Positions 33,199 to 42,495 of a stretch of DNA of 64,000 nucleotides are shown here, one piece after another. The position numbers were made by a program, and so were the translations under genes. The DNA lies in NCBI GenBank assembly GCA_900467745.1, contig UBQW01000022.1:96137-160136 (forward strand), given 5' to 3'. The stretch is from Hyphomicrobiales bacterium. GTDB taxonomy: Bacteria > Pseudomonadota > Alphaproteobacteria > Rhizobiales > Rhizobiaceae. Each line of letters begins with the position of its first letter. The stretch's first letter is position 1. The notes below the pieces were generated by a model. The model searched no databases. It was not told the origin of the DNA and saw only the letters and a program-made list of their open reading frames with translations.

Positions 33199-35010
33199 TC
33201 ATTGCTTCTCGGGAGAAGGCGTTTCCTCGGCCGCGCTTATACCAGCCTCGGTCTCGACTTCATAGGGTGAACTGTCATGATGCACTTGAGAGAGACGGTC
33301 AAGCATGCCCATGGCGATTTCGCGCTCGCCCATGATGACGGTATCGGCACCATATTGCCTGAGTTCCTCGACCTCGGCATCCGAATGCGCACGCGCCACG
33401 ATCAGTACGCCTGGATTGACCGCACGCCCCTGTTCGGCCACGCGGCAAGCCTCGAATGCGTTGGGTATGGCGATAACAAGGCTTCGCGCGCCCTTCAGGT
33501 TGGCGAGATCGAGCACCTCGCGCGTGACGGCGTTGCCACCGATCACTTCGATGCCTTGATCGCGAAGTGCCGCGATCCGGTGGTCGGAATCCTCGATGAC
33601 GAGGAAGGGCGTGCCCGAGGACTTCAGGTTCTGCCCGACGATGCTGCCGACCCGGCCGTAGCCGACGAGAATGGCGTGGCCCGAGAGCTTGGTCGCATGC
33701 ACCTCGTCCGCCACGACCGGCGGCTCTTCCACCACTTCGGTCGTGGGCTCCGCGGCCGGCTCGGGTTGGGGCTCCTCGCGCTTCGGCTCCAGCAGCGGCC
33801 GCAGCTTGTCGCAGGCATAGAAGAGAAGCGGGTTGAGGATGATCGATATGATGGCGCCGGCAAGGATCAGGTCGCGGCCTTCTTCCGGCAGCAGGCCGAG
33901 ATCGACACCAAGCGCTGCGAGAATGAAGGAGAATTCACCGATCTGGCCAAGGCTCGCCGAAATGGTCAGCGCCGTTCCCACGGGCTTGCGGAACAGTTGC
34001 ACGATGAGGAAAGCGGCGACCGACTTGCCGATGACGATGATGAAGATGGTGGCGATCAGCGGGATCGGCTTTTCGATCAGGATGTTCGGATCAAACAGCA
34101 TGCCGACGGAAACGAAGAACAGCACCGCGAAGGCGTCGCGAAGCGGCAGGCTTTCTTGCGCCGCCCGATGGCTGAGCTCGCTTTCGGCGAGAACCATGCC
34201 CGCGAAGAAGGCGCCGAGCGCAAGAGACACGCCGAAGAGCTTCGATGCCCCGAAGGCGACGCCGAGCGCGATCGCCAGAACGCCGAGGCGGAACAGTTCG
34301 CGAGATCCGGTGTGGGCGATGCGGTGCATCGTCCAGGGAATAACGCGCCGGCCGAAGACCAGCATCACGCCGACGAACAGCGCCACCTTGACCAGCGTCA
34401 TGCCGATGATGCCGCCGATGCCCATGTCTAGGCCGAATATGCGGTTCACCGCCGCCGAAAGCGGCTCGATCGTCCCGTGGCCGCTGCCGATGCTGGCGGC
34501 CGCGGGAATGAGGACGAGCGCCAGCACCATGGCAAGGTCCTCGACGATCAGCCAGCCGACCGCGATCTTGCCCCTTTCCGTCTCGACGAGCCGCCGTTCC
34601 TGCAAAGCCTTCAGGAGCACGACGGTCGACGCGACGGAAAGGGCGAGCCCGAAGACGAGGCTCCCGCCCGTCGGCCACCCCATCAGCGCGCCCAATCCCC
34701 AGCCGAGCAAAGTGGCGAAGCCGATCTGCACGATGGCGCCCGGCACCGCGATCCCGCGCACCGATAGAAGATCCTTGAGAGAAAAATGCAGGCCGACGCC
34801 GAACATCAGCAGGATGACGCCGATCTCGGCAAGCTCGGGCGCGAGGTTCTGGTCCGCGACGTAACCCGGCGTATGCGGCCCCACCAGAATGCCGGCGATG
34901 AGATAGCCGACCAGCGGCGGCAGTTTCAGCCGGTTGGCGAAGGCGCCGAGGATGAACGCAAGCACGAGACCCCCGACGATTGTCGAAATCAAAGGTGTAT
35001 CGTGCGGCAT
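33199..35010 (-). CDS. ybaL: YbaL-type cation/proton antiporter (CPA2 family)
   Basis: The 603-residue protein matches YbaL over its whole length: N-terminus PLISTIVGGLVLAFILGAFA, PLVGYLIAGILVGPHTPG and GVILLMFGVGLHFSLKDLL, then 12-13 membrane helices, and a cytosolic TrkA-N domain from about residue 420 (HAILVGYGRVGSIVG) that binds nucleotide. Such proteins exchange potassium or sodium for protons. A Pro/Glu-rich linker joins the two parts. The XRE-like gene is divergent, 35 bases away. Confidence 0.93.
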   Translation of the reverse strand: MPHDTPLISTIVGGLVLAFILGAFANRLKLPPLVGYLIAGILVGPHTPGYVADQNLAPELAEIGVILLMFGVGLHFSLKDLLSVRGIAVPGAIVQIGFATLLGWGLGALMGWPTGGSLVFGLALSVASTVVLLKALQERRLVETERGKIAVGWLIVEDLAMVLALVLIPAAASIGSGHGTIEPLSAAVNRIFGLDMGIGGIIGMTLVKVALFVGVMLVFGRRVIPWTMHRIAHTGSRELFRLGVLAIALGVAFGASKLFGVSLALGAFFAGMVLAESELSHRAAQESLPLRDAFAVLFFVSVGMLFDPNILIEKPIPLIATIFIIVIGKSVAAFLIVQLFRKPVGTALTISASLGQIGEFSFILAALGVDLGLLPEEGRDLILAGAIISIILNPLLFYACDKLRPLLEPKREEPQPEPAAEPTTEVVEEPPVVADEVHATKLSGHAILVGYGRVGSIVGQNLKSSGTPFLVIEDSDHRIAALRDQGIEVIGGNAVTREVLDLANLKGARSLVIAIPNAFEACRVAEQGRAVNPGVLIVARAHSDAEVEELRQYGADTVIMGEREIAMGMLDRLSQVHHDSSPYEVETEAGISAAEETPSPEKQ

Positions 35011-35045
35011 AAGCGGTCTCCCCGACTGGAAATCCTGTTTAAATT

Positions 35046-35351
35046 ATGACATATATGGCTAATATCAACCAATATGGGTGGTTTGACACCATGGGTCAAG
35101 GCGCGAAAGAAACAATTCTCACCCCCGCTTTGTGCCGCGCGGCCAGGGGTCTGCTGGATTGGACGCAGGTCGACCTCGCCGACCATGCCGCCGTCTCCCG
35201 CAGCACGATCCGCGACTATGAAGGCAAGCACCACGAGCTGCACCGCGCCACTGAAGCGCAACTGCGGCTGGCCTTCGAAAATGGCGGCGTTGCCTTCATC
35301 GAGGTCGAAGGCAAGGGCACCTGCATCTGCCTGCGGTCCGCAAGCGAATGA
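35046..35351 (+). CDS. XRE-type small transcriptional regulator
   Basis: The product (up to 101 residues) contains LTPALCRAARGLLDWTQVDLADHAAVSRSTIRDYEGKHHE, a helix-turn-helix of the XRE type, followed by FENGGVAFIEVEG, as in many short rhizobial XRE regulators. The start is uncertain: ATG 35046 opens the frame but ATG 35091 has the better GGGTGG upstream. It is divergent from the ybaL-type gene and could regulate it or itself; this is inferred from position only. Confidence 0.85.
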   Translation: MTYMANINQYGWFDTMGQGAKETILTPALCRAARGLLDWTQVDLADHAAVSRSTIRDYEGKHHELHRATEAQLRLAFENGGVAFIEVEGKGTCICLRSASE

Positions 35352-35355
35352 TACG

Positions 35356-36780
35356 CTACTTCGCCGCTGCCAGGCAGCTGGCCTTCACCTTGTAGGCGTA
35401 GATCATATTTCCGCGATAATAGCCTTCGCTCGGCTGCCATGACTTGATGGTCTGCGGCGTCTCCGCGCACTCGAAGGGCTGCGTGGTGACGAATAGCACT
35501 TCGTCGCTGACGGTATTGGGCAGCGCGAAGGTCTGCTCATAATAGTTGTCGGGCGCTTCCGCCGGCGGCCGCGCATAGATCTTCAATGGTTCGTTTCTGA
35601 GCGTATGGTACATGTCCGCGAGGATGTCGCGGCTGTCGCTGACGATGATCGCGGTACCCGCCTGTCGCGCCAGATCGCCGGCTTCGCGGCTGACGGCGCT
35701 GCGGCCGAGATAGCGTTTCATCACCTCGTTTCCATTCGGCAGCACGAGCTGGTGCGCGAAGATGGCAGCGAGCGGAAAGAGCACGCTGGCCGTGCCGTTG
35801 ATCGCGAAAGACACGCGCAGCCCCTTGGGCCAGACGCGATGAAGCAGCCAGACGGCGAGGATCGTGCCCGCCACATAGGCCGTCACCGCCCAGTTGGCAT
35901 AGGCCTTGGCGATGAGCGCCTGGAAGGTGATCAGGAGCACGACAGGCACGGAAAGCCAGATCAGCAATTTCTCGATCGGGCTGCCTTGCCCTCTCAGAGC
36001 CCGGTAAACCGCCCAGAGGATCGCGAAGAACACGATCGGCCCGACAACGCCAAACTGCGCGGCGAAGAACTCGATCCCGTGCCCGACATTGAGGCTCAGC
36101 CCGCTCCAGTGGGCGATGCTGGTCGTGTGCTTGATCGTCGTGGCGTCATGGGTGGCGTTCCACCAGAGGTTCGGCGCCGCCACCACGATGGCGGTTGCCG
36201 CCGAAATGAAGAAGTCGCGCCAGCCGATCCGCGCCATCGGCAAAAGCAGCAAGGCGATCAGGCCGCCGGGCACGACGAACAGGATCGCGTACTTCGATAG
36301 AAACGCGCAGCCGAAGGCCACGCCCATCAGCAGCGCAAGGGTGATCGAGCGCTGGCGGGTCAGGCCGAAATAGGCAAACAGCGCGACAGCCAGGAAAAAG
36401 AGCAGGATGACGTCCGTCGAGAAGAAGACGGAAGACAACGCGACGCCGGGCAGCGTTATGTAGGTGACCCCCGTCCAGCCCTCGATCTCCGGGCTGGCGA
36501 AGCGCTTGGCGAGCTTCATCAGCACGAAAGCGGTCGCCATGTGAACAAGGGGGCCGCAGAGCCGGATCCAGAAGATCGCGGTCGATCCCGAAAGCTCGGT
36601 CATCGCGCGGATCACCCAGGCGATCATCGGCGGCTTCGAATAATAGCCGAAGTCGAGATTTTGCGACCAGAACCAGTATTGCGCCTCATCGACGAACAGA
36701 TCCGTCGTGTCGAAGTGCAAGGTGACGATGCGCCAAAGCGTCACGCCGACAATGATAAGGATACCGAGGCGTGGGGACAT
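35356..36780 (-). CDS. ArnT-like glycosyltransferase (family 39/83)
   Basis: The 474-residue protein has about 11-12 membrane helices and the periplasmic Asp-Glu motif LFVDEAQYWFWSQNLDFGYYS with YYSKPPMIAW, as in ArnT and other GT-C glycosyltransferases that use polyprenyl-phosphate sugars. It could modify lipid A or another envelope glycan. ATG 36780 with GGAAATCAGACGC upstream was chosen over an in-frame ATG at 36810. Other arn genes are not adjacent, so the donor sugar is unknown. Confidence 0.88.
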   Translation of the reverse strand: MSPRLGILIIVGVTLWRIVTLHFDTTDLFVDEAQYWFWSQNLDFGYYSKPPMIAWVIRAMTELSGSTAIFWIRLCGPLVHMATAFVLMKLAKRFASPEIEGWTGVTYITLPGVALSSVFFSTDVILLFFLAVALFAYFGLTRQRSITLALLMGVAFGCAFLSKYAILFVVPGGLIALLLLPMARIGWRDFFISAATAIVVAAPNLWWNATHDATTIKHTTSIAHWSGLSLNVGHGIEFFAAQFGVVGPIVFFAILWAVYRALRGQGSPIEKLLIWLSVPVVLLITFQALIAKAYANWAVTAYVAGTILAVWLLHRVWPKGLRVSFAINGTASVLFPLAAIFAHQLVLPNGNEVMKRYLGRSAVSREAGDLARQAGTAIIVSDSRDILADMYHTLRNEPLKIYARPPAEAPDNYYEQTFALPNTVSDEVLFVTTQPFECAETPQTIKSWQPSEGYYRGNMIYAYKVKASCLAAAK

Positions 36781-36883
36781 GCGTCTGATTTCCGTAACTG
36801 GACAAACCATCGTCGGCCAAAGCGCAACACTTCGCCGGCTCAGTGGTTAAACACGTCCATTACTGTTGTTTTATGACGGGAAT

Positions 36884-36997
36884 TCAAAGCACCCGCAGAG
36901 GCATGGCGACACGGCCCGCTTCAATACGGTCGAGAAGTGCGACGGCTGTGAGAACAGACACGGCAAGAAAACATGCACCCAAACCCAGAACAATCAT
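36884..36997 (-). CDS. 37-residue membrane peptide (possible gene)
   Basis: A frame from ATG 36997 to TGA 36884 encodes MIVLGLGACFLAVSVLTAVA... with one hydrophobic helix and a polar, Arg-containing C-terminus (LDRIEAGRVAMPLRVL). GGGATTGAG lies before the start. It stands alone in the region between the ArnT-like gene and the che operon. The charge pattern is that of a small inner-membrane protein, but such a short frame could arise by chance. Confidence 0.45.
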   Translation of the reverse strand: MIVLGLGACFLAVSVLTAVALLDRIEAGRVAMPLRVL

Positions 36998-37424
36998 TGC
37001 TCAATCCCTATGACGTCATGTCGTGATTTGGCGGGGATATAACACGAAGCTTGCTTCGAACTTGTAGCAGCGGCGCAACGTCACACCAGTATTTCATGGA
37101 TGGTTATTCGCGTTGCTCCGAAAGCCCACATTCATAAAATGGGTATTAACCTTCAGGCAAGGAATTAACCATAAACATTGCAATACACGTCGGAATGGGA
37201 AAATTTTAGCGTTCCTAGCAGGCATGACGCCGAACCGCCGTACCGGCTCAATCCGGTATCGATCTCTCAAGTAGCTCTAAGATAGTCCGCACTGATCGCG
37301 ACAGGTCCGACCGCCGGCGTTAGCCCGCGTCAGGTCCGCACGCATCCGTGTTGGTGTCAGGAGGCTTGATTTCTCTTCGGGCGATATGCCCGGGCATTGG
37401 TTGGGGACAGGCGTGGGGCAGAAT
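36998..37424. other. 427-base leader region of the che operon
   Basis: No protein is credible here. The region holds the palindrome TGACGTCA near 37010, an AT-rich stretch and two direct copies of ATTAACC (37145-37151 and 37164-37170, 19 bases apart) that could bind a regulator such as a response-regulator dimer. The che promoter must lie here. Confidence 0.55.
37145..37170. promoter_or_regulatory. Direct repeats ATTAACC upstream of the che operon
   Basis: Two identical 7-base copies, ATTAACC, start 19 bases apart, about 280 bases before the first che gene. TTAA-containing half-sites recall CtrA sites, but the spacing is larger than the usual 7 bases between half-sites, so the regulator is open. 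Confidence 0.35.
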
Positions 37425-39038
37425 ATGCCATCGGATCAGGATCGTGGAGCACAGGCGGGTAGCCTGCGTGACCGCCTGCGCTTTGCCGGCCTCGATGCCG
37501 AGCAATGCGAGATGGTGCGGCGCTATCGCCCGGCGCTCCAGCAGCACCTGACCTCAGGCCTTCGCGATCTTTTCCAGCGTTTCCAGTCCTTCCCCGATGC
37601 CGCCCGCAATTTCGAGAGCGAGCGTCAGGTCGACCGGCTCCATGATCTGCAGACGTCGCACTGGGATGTGCTGACCGATGCCCGCTTCGACAGCCTCTAC
37701 GCCGAGCGCGTCAAGGTCCTGTCGGATTCCGAAAGCAAGATGGGACTGGACCCTCGCTGGCATGTCGCCGGCCACGGCGTCGTCCTCGAGCATGTCATTG
37801 CCGGCCTCGCCGACGAGCTCGCCGGCTCCTCTATTTTGCCGAGCGTCAAGCGCCGCAAGCGCGAGATCGCCGATCTCATGACCGCGCTCATCCGCCTCGT
37901 GATGGTCGATGTCGAGATCGCCGTGTCGCTGCGCTTCAATTCCCTGCGCGCCTCGCAGCAGCGCCAGATCGCCGACCAGCGAAACAGCGACAAGGCCGAG
38001 GTCGCCCGCGTATTCTCCGACGTCATCGAAGGCCTCGCTGCCCGCGACCTCACCGCCCGCGCCATCGTCACCGAAGACGGCCCGCACAATGATGTCGCCC
38101 TGGCGCTGAATGGTGCGCTCGAAGCATTGCAGACCGAATTCGGCTCGATCAGCGAACGCACTCTTAAGGCCGAAGCATCGGTGCGGGTGCTTGGCCAGTC
38201 CGCCCGCAATCTTTCCGGTCACGCCTCCGGTCACGCCGAACAGCTGCTGGCATCGGCCGCGACACTCGCCGATCTCTCCGAAAACGTCCGGCGCAGCGTC
38301 GCGGGCAGCCGCGCGGCTGAAGATGCCGCCGCATCGACGCGCGCGGCAGCCGAAGCAAGCGGCGAGGTTGTCGGCCGGGCCATCTCTGCCATGGCCGATA
38401 TCGAGCAGTCCGCCGAGCGCATCGGCCAGATCATCGGCGCCATCGACGAAATCGCCTTCCAGACCAACCTGCTGGCGCTCAACGCCGGTATCGAAGCGGC
38501 CCGCGCCGGTGATTCCGGCCGTGGCTTCGCTGTTGTCGCGCAGGAAGTCCGCGCGCTGGCGCAGCGCTCGGCCGATGCCGCCCGCGAGATCAAGACGCTG
38601 GTCACCACGACCAAGTCGCAGGTGGATGCCGGCGTGCAGATGGTCGGCCGTACGCAGGATTCGATCGGCAGCATCGTGCGTCAGGTCACCGATATCAACG
38701 CCGCGATTGCTTCGGTCGCCAGCCAGACCAGCGACAACGCCTCCGTGCTCGATGCGGTCACCACCGACGTCAAGGGCTTGGGCGCACGCGTCGCCGAAAG
38801 TGCCGGCGCCGCTTCGCATGCAGCCGACGGCGCAGACGATCTCCACACCGTCATCGTCGAGCTTGGCCGCACGGTCCGCGAATTCCGCATCGCCCGCAAT
38901 CGCGCCGAGGCAGCCGAACGTCGCCCTGTGCGCGCCGTCGATGTCCAGCCCGCCCGCCGGGTTGTCGAGGAAAGCGACGCGGCATTCGATTTCAACCCTC
39001 CGCTCGCAAGTCTCGGAGGCGGACGAAATGCTTACTGA
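37425..39038 (+). CDS. icpA: Soluble globin-like methyl-accepting chemotaxis receptor
   Basis: The 537-residue protein has no membrane helix. Residues about 10-180 resemble a globin-coupled sensor domain, with [12 protein letters not shown] aligning to the sensor motif IGL-x-P-x-WY. At the place where such sensors have the proximal haem His, this protein has Glu103. The C-terminal half is an MCP signalling domain with tip [17 protein letters not shown]. It heads the che operon as icpA does in Sinorhizobium, on which the symbol rests. ATG 37425 was preferred over ATG 37386. It lacks a C-terminal NWETF-type methylation pentapeptide. Confidence 0.9.
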   Translation: MPSDQDRGAQAGSLRDRLRFAGLDAEQCEMVRRYRPALQQHLTSGLRDLFQRFQSFPDAARNFESERQVDRLHDLQTSHWDVLTDARFDSLYAERVKVLSDSESKMGLDPRWHVAGHGVVLEHVIAGLADELAGSSILPSVKRRKREIADLMTALIRLVMVDVEIAVSLRFNSLRASQQRQIADQRNSDKAEVARVFSDVIEGLAARDLTARAIVTEDGPHNDVALALNGALEALQTEFGSISERTLKAEASVRVLGQSARNLSGHASGHAEQLLASAATLADLSENVRRSVAGSRAAEDAAASTRAAAEASGEVVGRAISAMADIEQSAERIGQIIGAIDEIAFQTNLLALNAGIEAARAGDSGRGFAVVAQEVRALAQRSADAAREIKTLVTTTKSQVDAGVQMVGRTQDSIGSIVRQVTDINAAIASVASQTSDNASVLDAVTTDVKGLGARVAESAGAASHAADGADDLHTVIVELGRTVREFRIARNRAEAAERRPVRAVDVQPARRVVEESDAAFDFNPPLASLGGGRNAY

Positions 39039-39101
39039 AGCACTGATTTATGACGGCGGCTCACATTCGTTGGGCGCCAATCAGCAGATAGGGAAAGTCT
39101 G

Positions 39102-39392
39102 ATGGCAGCAAAAAAGAGTGGGAAGACGCTGAACCTGGCGGCGACCATTGACCTCAACGAAGCCGCCGCCCTGCGCGACAAGTTTCTGTCGATGCGCGGC
39201 AGCGCCGTGTCGATCGATGCGTCGGCCGTCGAGCGCGTCGGCGCCCTCGGCGCGCAGGTGCTGATGTCGGCCGCCAAGACCTGGGATCAAGACAAGCATG
39301 CGTTCACCTTCACCAAGGTTTCGGACGCGTTTCAGAAAACCATGCAGCTGATCGGTGTGGATGTTCACCCGCTGCTCGCCAAGGAGATTTAG
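39102..39392 (+). CDS. cheS: STAS-domain chemotaxis protein CheS
   Basis: The 96-residue protein is a single STAS domain (LNLAATIDLNEAAALRDKFL, SIDASAVERVGALGAQVLMS). In Sinorhizobium meliloti the protein in this position, CheS, binds CheA and speeds dephosphorylation of the sink CheY1. Identification is based on domain and gene order. AGGGAAAG lies before ATG 39102; cheY1 starts 2 bases after its stop. Cytoplasmic. Confidence 0.9.
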   Translation: MAAKKSGKTLNLAATIDLNEAAALRDKFLSMRGSAVSIDASAVERVGALGAQVLMSAAKTWDQDKHAFTFTKVSDAFQKTMQLIGVDVHPLLAKEI

Positions 39393-39394
39393 GA

Positions 39395-39760
39395 ATGAAG
39401 AAAAGAGTGCTGACCGTGGATGATTCACGGACGATCCGCAACATGCTTCTCGTGACGCTCAACAATGCGGGCTTCGAGACGATCCAGGCGGAAGACGGCG
39501 TCGAAGGTCTCGAGGTTCTGGAGACATCCCACCCCGACGTCATCGTCACCGACATCAACATGCCGCGTCTCGATGGCTTCGGTTTCATCGAAGGCGTTCG
39601 CCGCAACGACAAGTACCGCGCCATTCCGATCCTGGTCCTGACGACCGAAAGCGATGCCGAGAAGAAGAATCGCGCACGCCAGGCCGGCGCCACCGGCTGG
39701 ATCGTCAAGCCTTTCGACCCTGCCAAGCTGATCGATGCCATTGAGCGCGTAACCGCTTAA
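39395..39760 (+). CDS. cheY1: Chemotaxis response regulator CheY1
   Basis: The 121-residue receiver has acidic pocket VDDS, phospho-acceptor Asp53 (VIVTDINMPRLDG), Thr of VLTTES and Lys of WIVKPFD. In rhizobia with two CheY proteins, CheY1 acts as a phosphate sink for CheA, while CheY2 controls the motor. It lies 2 bases after cheS and 17 before cheA. Confidence 0.94.
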   Translation: MKKRVLTVDDSRTIRNMLLVTLNNAGFETIQAEDGVEGLEVLETSHPDVIVTDINMPRLDGFGFIEGVRRNDKYRAIPILVLTTESDAEKKNRARQAGATGWIVKPFDPAKLIDAIERVTA

Positions 39761-39777
39761 ACTCAGGAATTTCTTTT

Positions 39778-42024
39778 ATGGATATGAACGAAATCAAAGA
39801 GATCTTTTTCCAGGAATGCGAGGAACAGCTCGCGGAACTGGAATCCGGTCTTCTGAAAATGAATGATGGCGATCGTGATCCGGAAACCGTCAACGCGGTA
39901 TTTCGCGCCGTTCACTCGATCAAGGGCGGCGCTGGCGCCTTCGGTCTGGACGATCTCGTCGCCTTCGCCCATGTGTTCGAGACCACACTTGATTGCGTTC
40001 GTTCCAACAAGCTAGAGCCGACCCAGGACGTCCTGAAGGTCATGCTCAAGTCGGCCGACGTGCTCGCGGATCTGACGAACGCCGCCCGTGACGGCGGCAG
40101 CGTCGACGAGAGCCGCAGCCGTGGCCTCGTCAAGGAGCTGGAAGCGCTTGCCAACGGCGAACTCCCATCGCCGTCAGCCGCTTCCGAAGCGCCTGCAGCC
40201 GCCCCAGTGCCGGTCGCAGCAGCACCCGTCAAGCCGACCGACGAGAGCGGCTTCGAGCCGATCCCGTTCTCGTTTGACGACTTCAGCGACGACGAGACCT
40301 TCGAGATCACCTTCAAGCCGCGCTTCGAGCTCTATTCCAAGGGCAACGACGCGACATTGCTGTTGCGCGATCTGAGCCGCCTCGGCGAGATGAGCATCTA
40401 TTGCAACATGGATGCGCTGCCGGGCCTCGACGAGCTCGATCCCGAAGCCGCCTATTTCTACTGGAACATCACGCTCAAGACCGACAAGGGCGAAGACGCG
40501 ATCCGCGCTGTCTTCGAATTCGCCGAGTGGGATTGCGAACTGACCATCACGACCGTCGCCGCCGAAACCGAAGCCGCTCCGGCCGAGGAATTGCCGATGG
40601 TGCCGGTACCCTTCGACCTGTCGGCGCTGGATGACGGCACCGATGCGCCGGCTCCGGAAAAGACGGAAGCTGCCGTTGCGGTTGCCGCTGCGGAAACGGC
40701 TTCGAACGTGACGCAGATTGCGTCCGCCGCTGCTCGCGTCGAAAAGAAGGAATCGGCTGCTGCCGCCAATGCAGCCGCTGCCGCTGCCGCCCAGAACAAT
40801 GCCGCCGCCAACAGCGCCGGCCAGACCATCCGCGTCGATCTCGATCGCGTTGACCGCCTGATCAACCTCGTCGGCGAGCTCGTCATCAACCAGGCGATGC
40901 TCTCCCAGAGCGTCATCGAAAACGACACGACCGGCACGTCCTCGATCAACATGGGTCTCGAGGAGCTGCAGCAGCTCACCCGCGAGATCCAGGATTCGGT
41001 CATGGCGATCCGCGCGCAGCCGGTGAAGCCGGTCTTCCAGCGCATGTCGCGTATCGTCCGCGAAGTCGCCGACATGGTCGGCAAGTCGATCCGCCTCGTC
41101 ACCGAAGGTGAAAACACCGAAGTCGACAAGACGGTTATCGACAAGATTGCCGAGCCGCTGACGCACATGATCCGCAATGCCGTCGACCATGGCATCGAAA
41201 GCCCTGAAAAGCGCACTGCCGCCGGCAAGGATCCCGAGGGCACGATCAAGCTCACTGCGAAGCATCGGTCGGGCCGCATCCTGATCGAACTGCAGGACGA
41301 CGGCGGCGGCATCAACCGCGAACGCGTCAAGCAGAAGGCAATCGACAACGACCTGATCTCCCCGGACGCCAACCTGTCCGACGAGGAGATCGACAACCTG
41401 ATCTTTGCGCCGGGCTTCTCGACCGCAGACCAGATCTCGGACATCTCCGGTCGCGGCGTCGGCATGGACGTCGTCAAGCGTTCGATCCAGGCGCTCGGTG
41501 GTCGCATCAGCATCACCTCGCGGCCGGGCCAGGGCTCCGTCTTCACCATGAGCCTGCCGCTGACGCTCGCCGTTCTTGACGGCATGGTGGTCACGGTCGC
41601 CGGTCAGACGCTCGTCGTTCCGTTGACGGCAATCGTTGAAACCCTGCAGCCGGAGGCGTCCGCCATCCACTCCTTCGGCGCCAGCCATCGCCTGATCTCG
41701 ATCCGCAACTCCTTCTGCCCGCTGGTCGATGTCGGTCGCATCCTGAACTTCCGCGCCACCCAGGCCAATCCGGTCGAAGGTGTTGCACTGCTCGTCGAAT
41801 CCGAAGGCGGCGGTCAGCGCGCGCTCATGGTTGATGCGATCCAGGGTCAGCGTCAGGTCGTCATCAAGAGCCTCGAGGCGAACTACACCCACGTTCCGGG
41901 CATTGCCGCGGCAACCATCCTCGGCGACGGTCGCGTCGCGCTCATTCTCGATGTCGATGCAGTCGTGGGCGCTTCGCGCGGCCAGGCGCTGAGACAGGAA
42001 GTATCCTTGGCGGCGGCGGGTTAA
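39778..42024 (+). CDS. cheA: Chemotaxis histidine kinase CheA
   Basis: The 748-residue protein has the full CheA order: P1 HPt domain with His46 in FRAVHSIKGGAGAFG; a P2-like region (FEITFKPRFELYSKG to CELTI); an Ala-rich linker around residues 300-345; P3 dimerisation (RVDLDRVDRLINLVGELVIN); P4 ATPase (HMIRNAVDHGIE, DDGGGINRERV, GRGVGMDVVK); and P5 CheW-like domain ending near LRQEVSLAAAG. It passes phosphate from its own His to CheY1, CheY2 and CheB. AGGAA precedes ATG 39778. Confidence 0.98.
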   Translation: MDMNEIKEIFFQECEEQLAELESGLLKMNDGDRDPETVNAVFRAVHSIKGGAGAFGLDDLVAFAHVFETTLDCVRSNKLEPTQDVLKVMLKSADVLADLTNAARDGGSVDESRSRGLVKELEALANGELPSPSAASEAPAAAPVPVAAAPVKPTDESGFEPIPFSFDDFSDDETFEITFKPRFELYSKGNDATLLLRDLSRLGEMSIYCNMDALPGLDELDPEAAYFYWNITLKTDKGEDAIRAVFEFAEWDCELTITTVAAETEAAPAEELPMVPVPFDLSALDDGTDAPAPEKTEAAVAVAAAETASNVTQIASAAARVEKKESAAAANAAAAAAAQNNAAANSAGQTIRVDLDRVDRLINLVGELVINQAMLSQSVIENDTTGTSSINMGLEELQQLTREIQDSVMAIRAQPVKPVFQRMSRIVREVADMVGKSIRLVTEGENTEVDKTVIDKIAEPLTHMIRNAVDHGIESPEKRTAAGKDPEGTIKLTAKHRSGRILIELQDDGGGINRERVKQKAIDNDLISPDANLSDEEIDNLIFAPGFSTADQISDISGRGVGMDVVKRSIQALGGRISITSRPGQGSVFTMSLPLTLAVLDGMVVTVAGQTLVVPLTAIVETLQPEASAIHSFGASHRLISIRNSFCPLVDVGRILNFRATQANPVEGVALLVESEGGGQRALMVDAIQGQRQVVIKSLEANYTHVPGIAAATILGDGRVALILDVDAVVGASRGQALRQEVSLAAAG

Positions 42025-42027
42025 ATC

Positions 42028-42495
42028 ATGTCCTATATCGTGAAAAATCTGAGCGAAGGGCACCGCGAGCTGATCGCGTTCCGCGTCGGCGATCAGGAGT
42101 TTTGCGTCAATGTCATGTCGGTTCGCGAAATCCGCGGCTGGACGCCGGCAACGGCCATGCCGCACTCGCCTTCCTACATGAAAGGGGTCATCAACCTGCG
42201 TGGCGCCGTGCTGCCGATCATCGATCTCTCGGCCCGTCTCGGCATGAAGCCGACCGAGCCGACGCAGCGCCATGTCATTATTGTGGCCCAAGTTCACCGA
42301 AAAGTAGTTGGTCTGCTTGTAGATGCGGTGTCGGATATACTGACTGTTAGTGAAGACAACGTACAGCCAACGCCCGAGATCGCGTCCGAACTGCAGCGTC
42401 AGTTCGCGCGCGGGATCATGGCGATCGAGAAACGTCTGATCTGCCTGTTGGAACTGGAAGCCATATTCCCTGACGCGGAAAGCGAAGCTGCATGA
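42028..42495 (+). CDS. cheW: Chemotaxis coupling protein CheW
   Basis: The 155-residue protein is a CheW domain (ELIAFRVGDQEFCVNVMSVR, MKGVINLRGAVLPIIDL) linking receptors to CheA at the receptor array. It starts 3 bases after cheA; its TGA overlaps ATG of cheR (ATGA). Confidence 0.97.
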   Translation: MSYIVKNLSEGHRELIAFRVGDQEFCVNVMSVREIRGWTPATAMPHSPSYMKGVINLRGAVLPIIDLSARLGMKPTEPTQRHVIIVAQVHRKVVGLLVDAVSDILTVSEDNVQPTPEIASELQRQFARGIMAIEKRLICLLELEAIFPDAESEAA

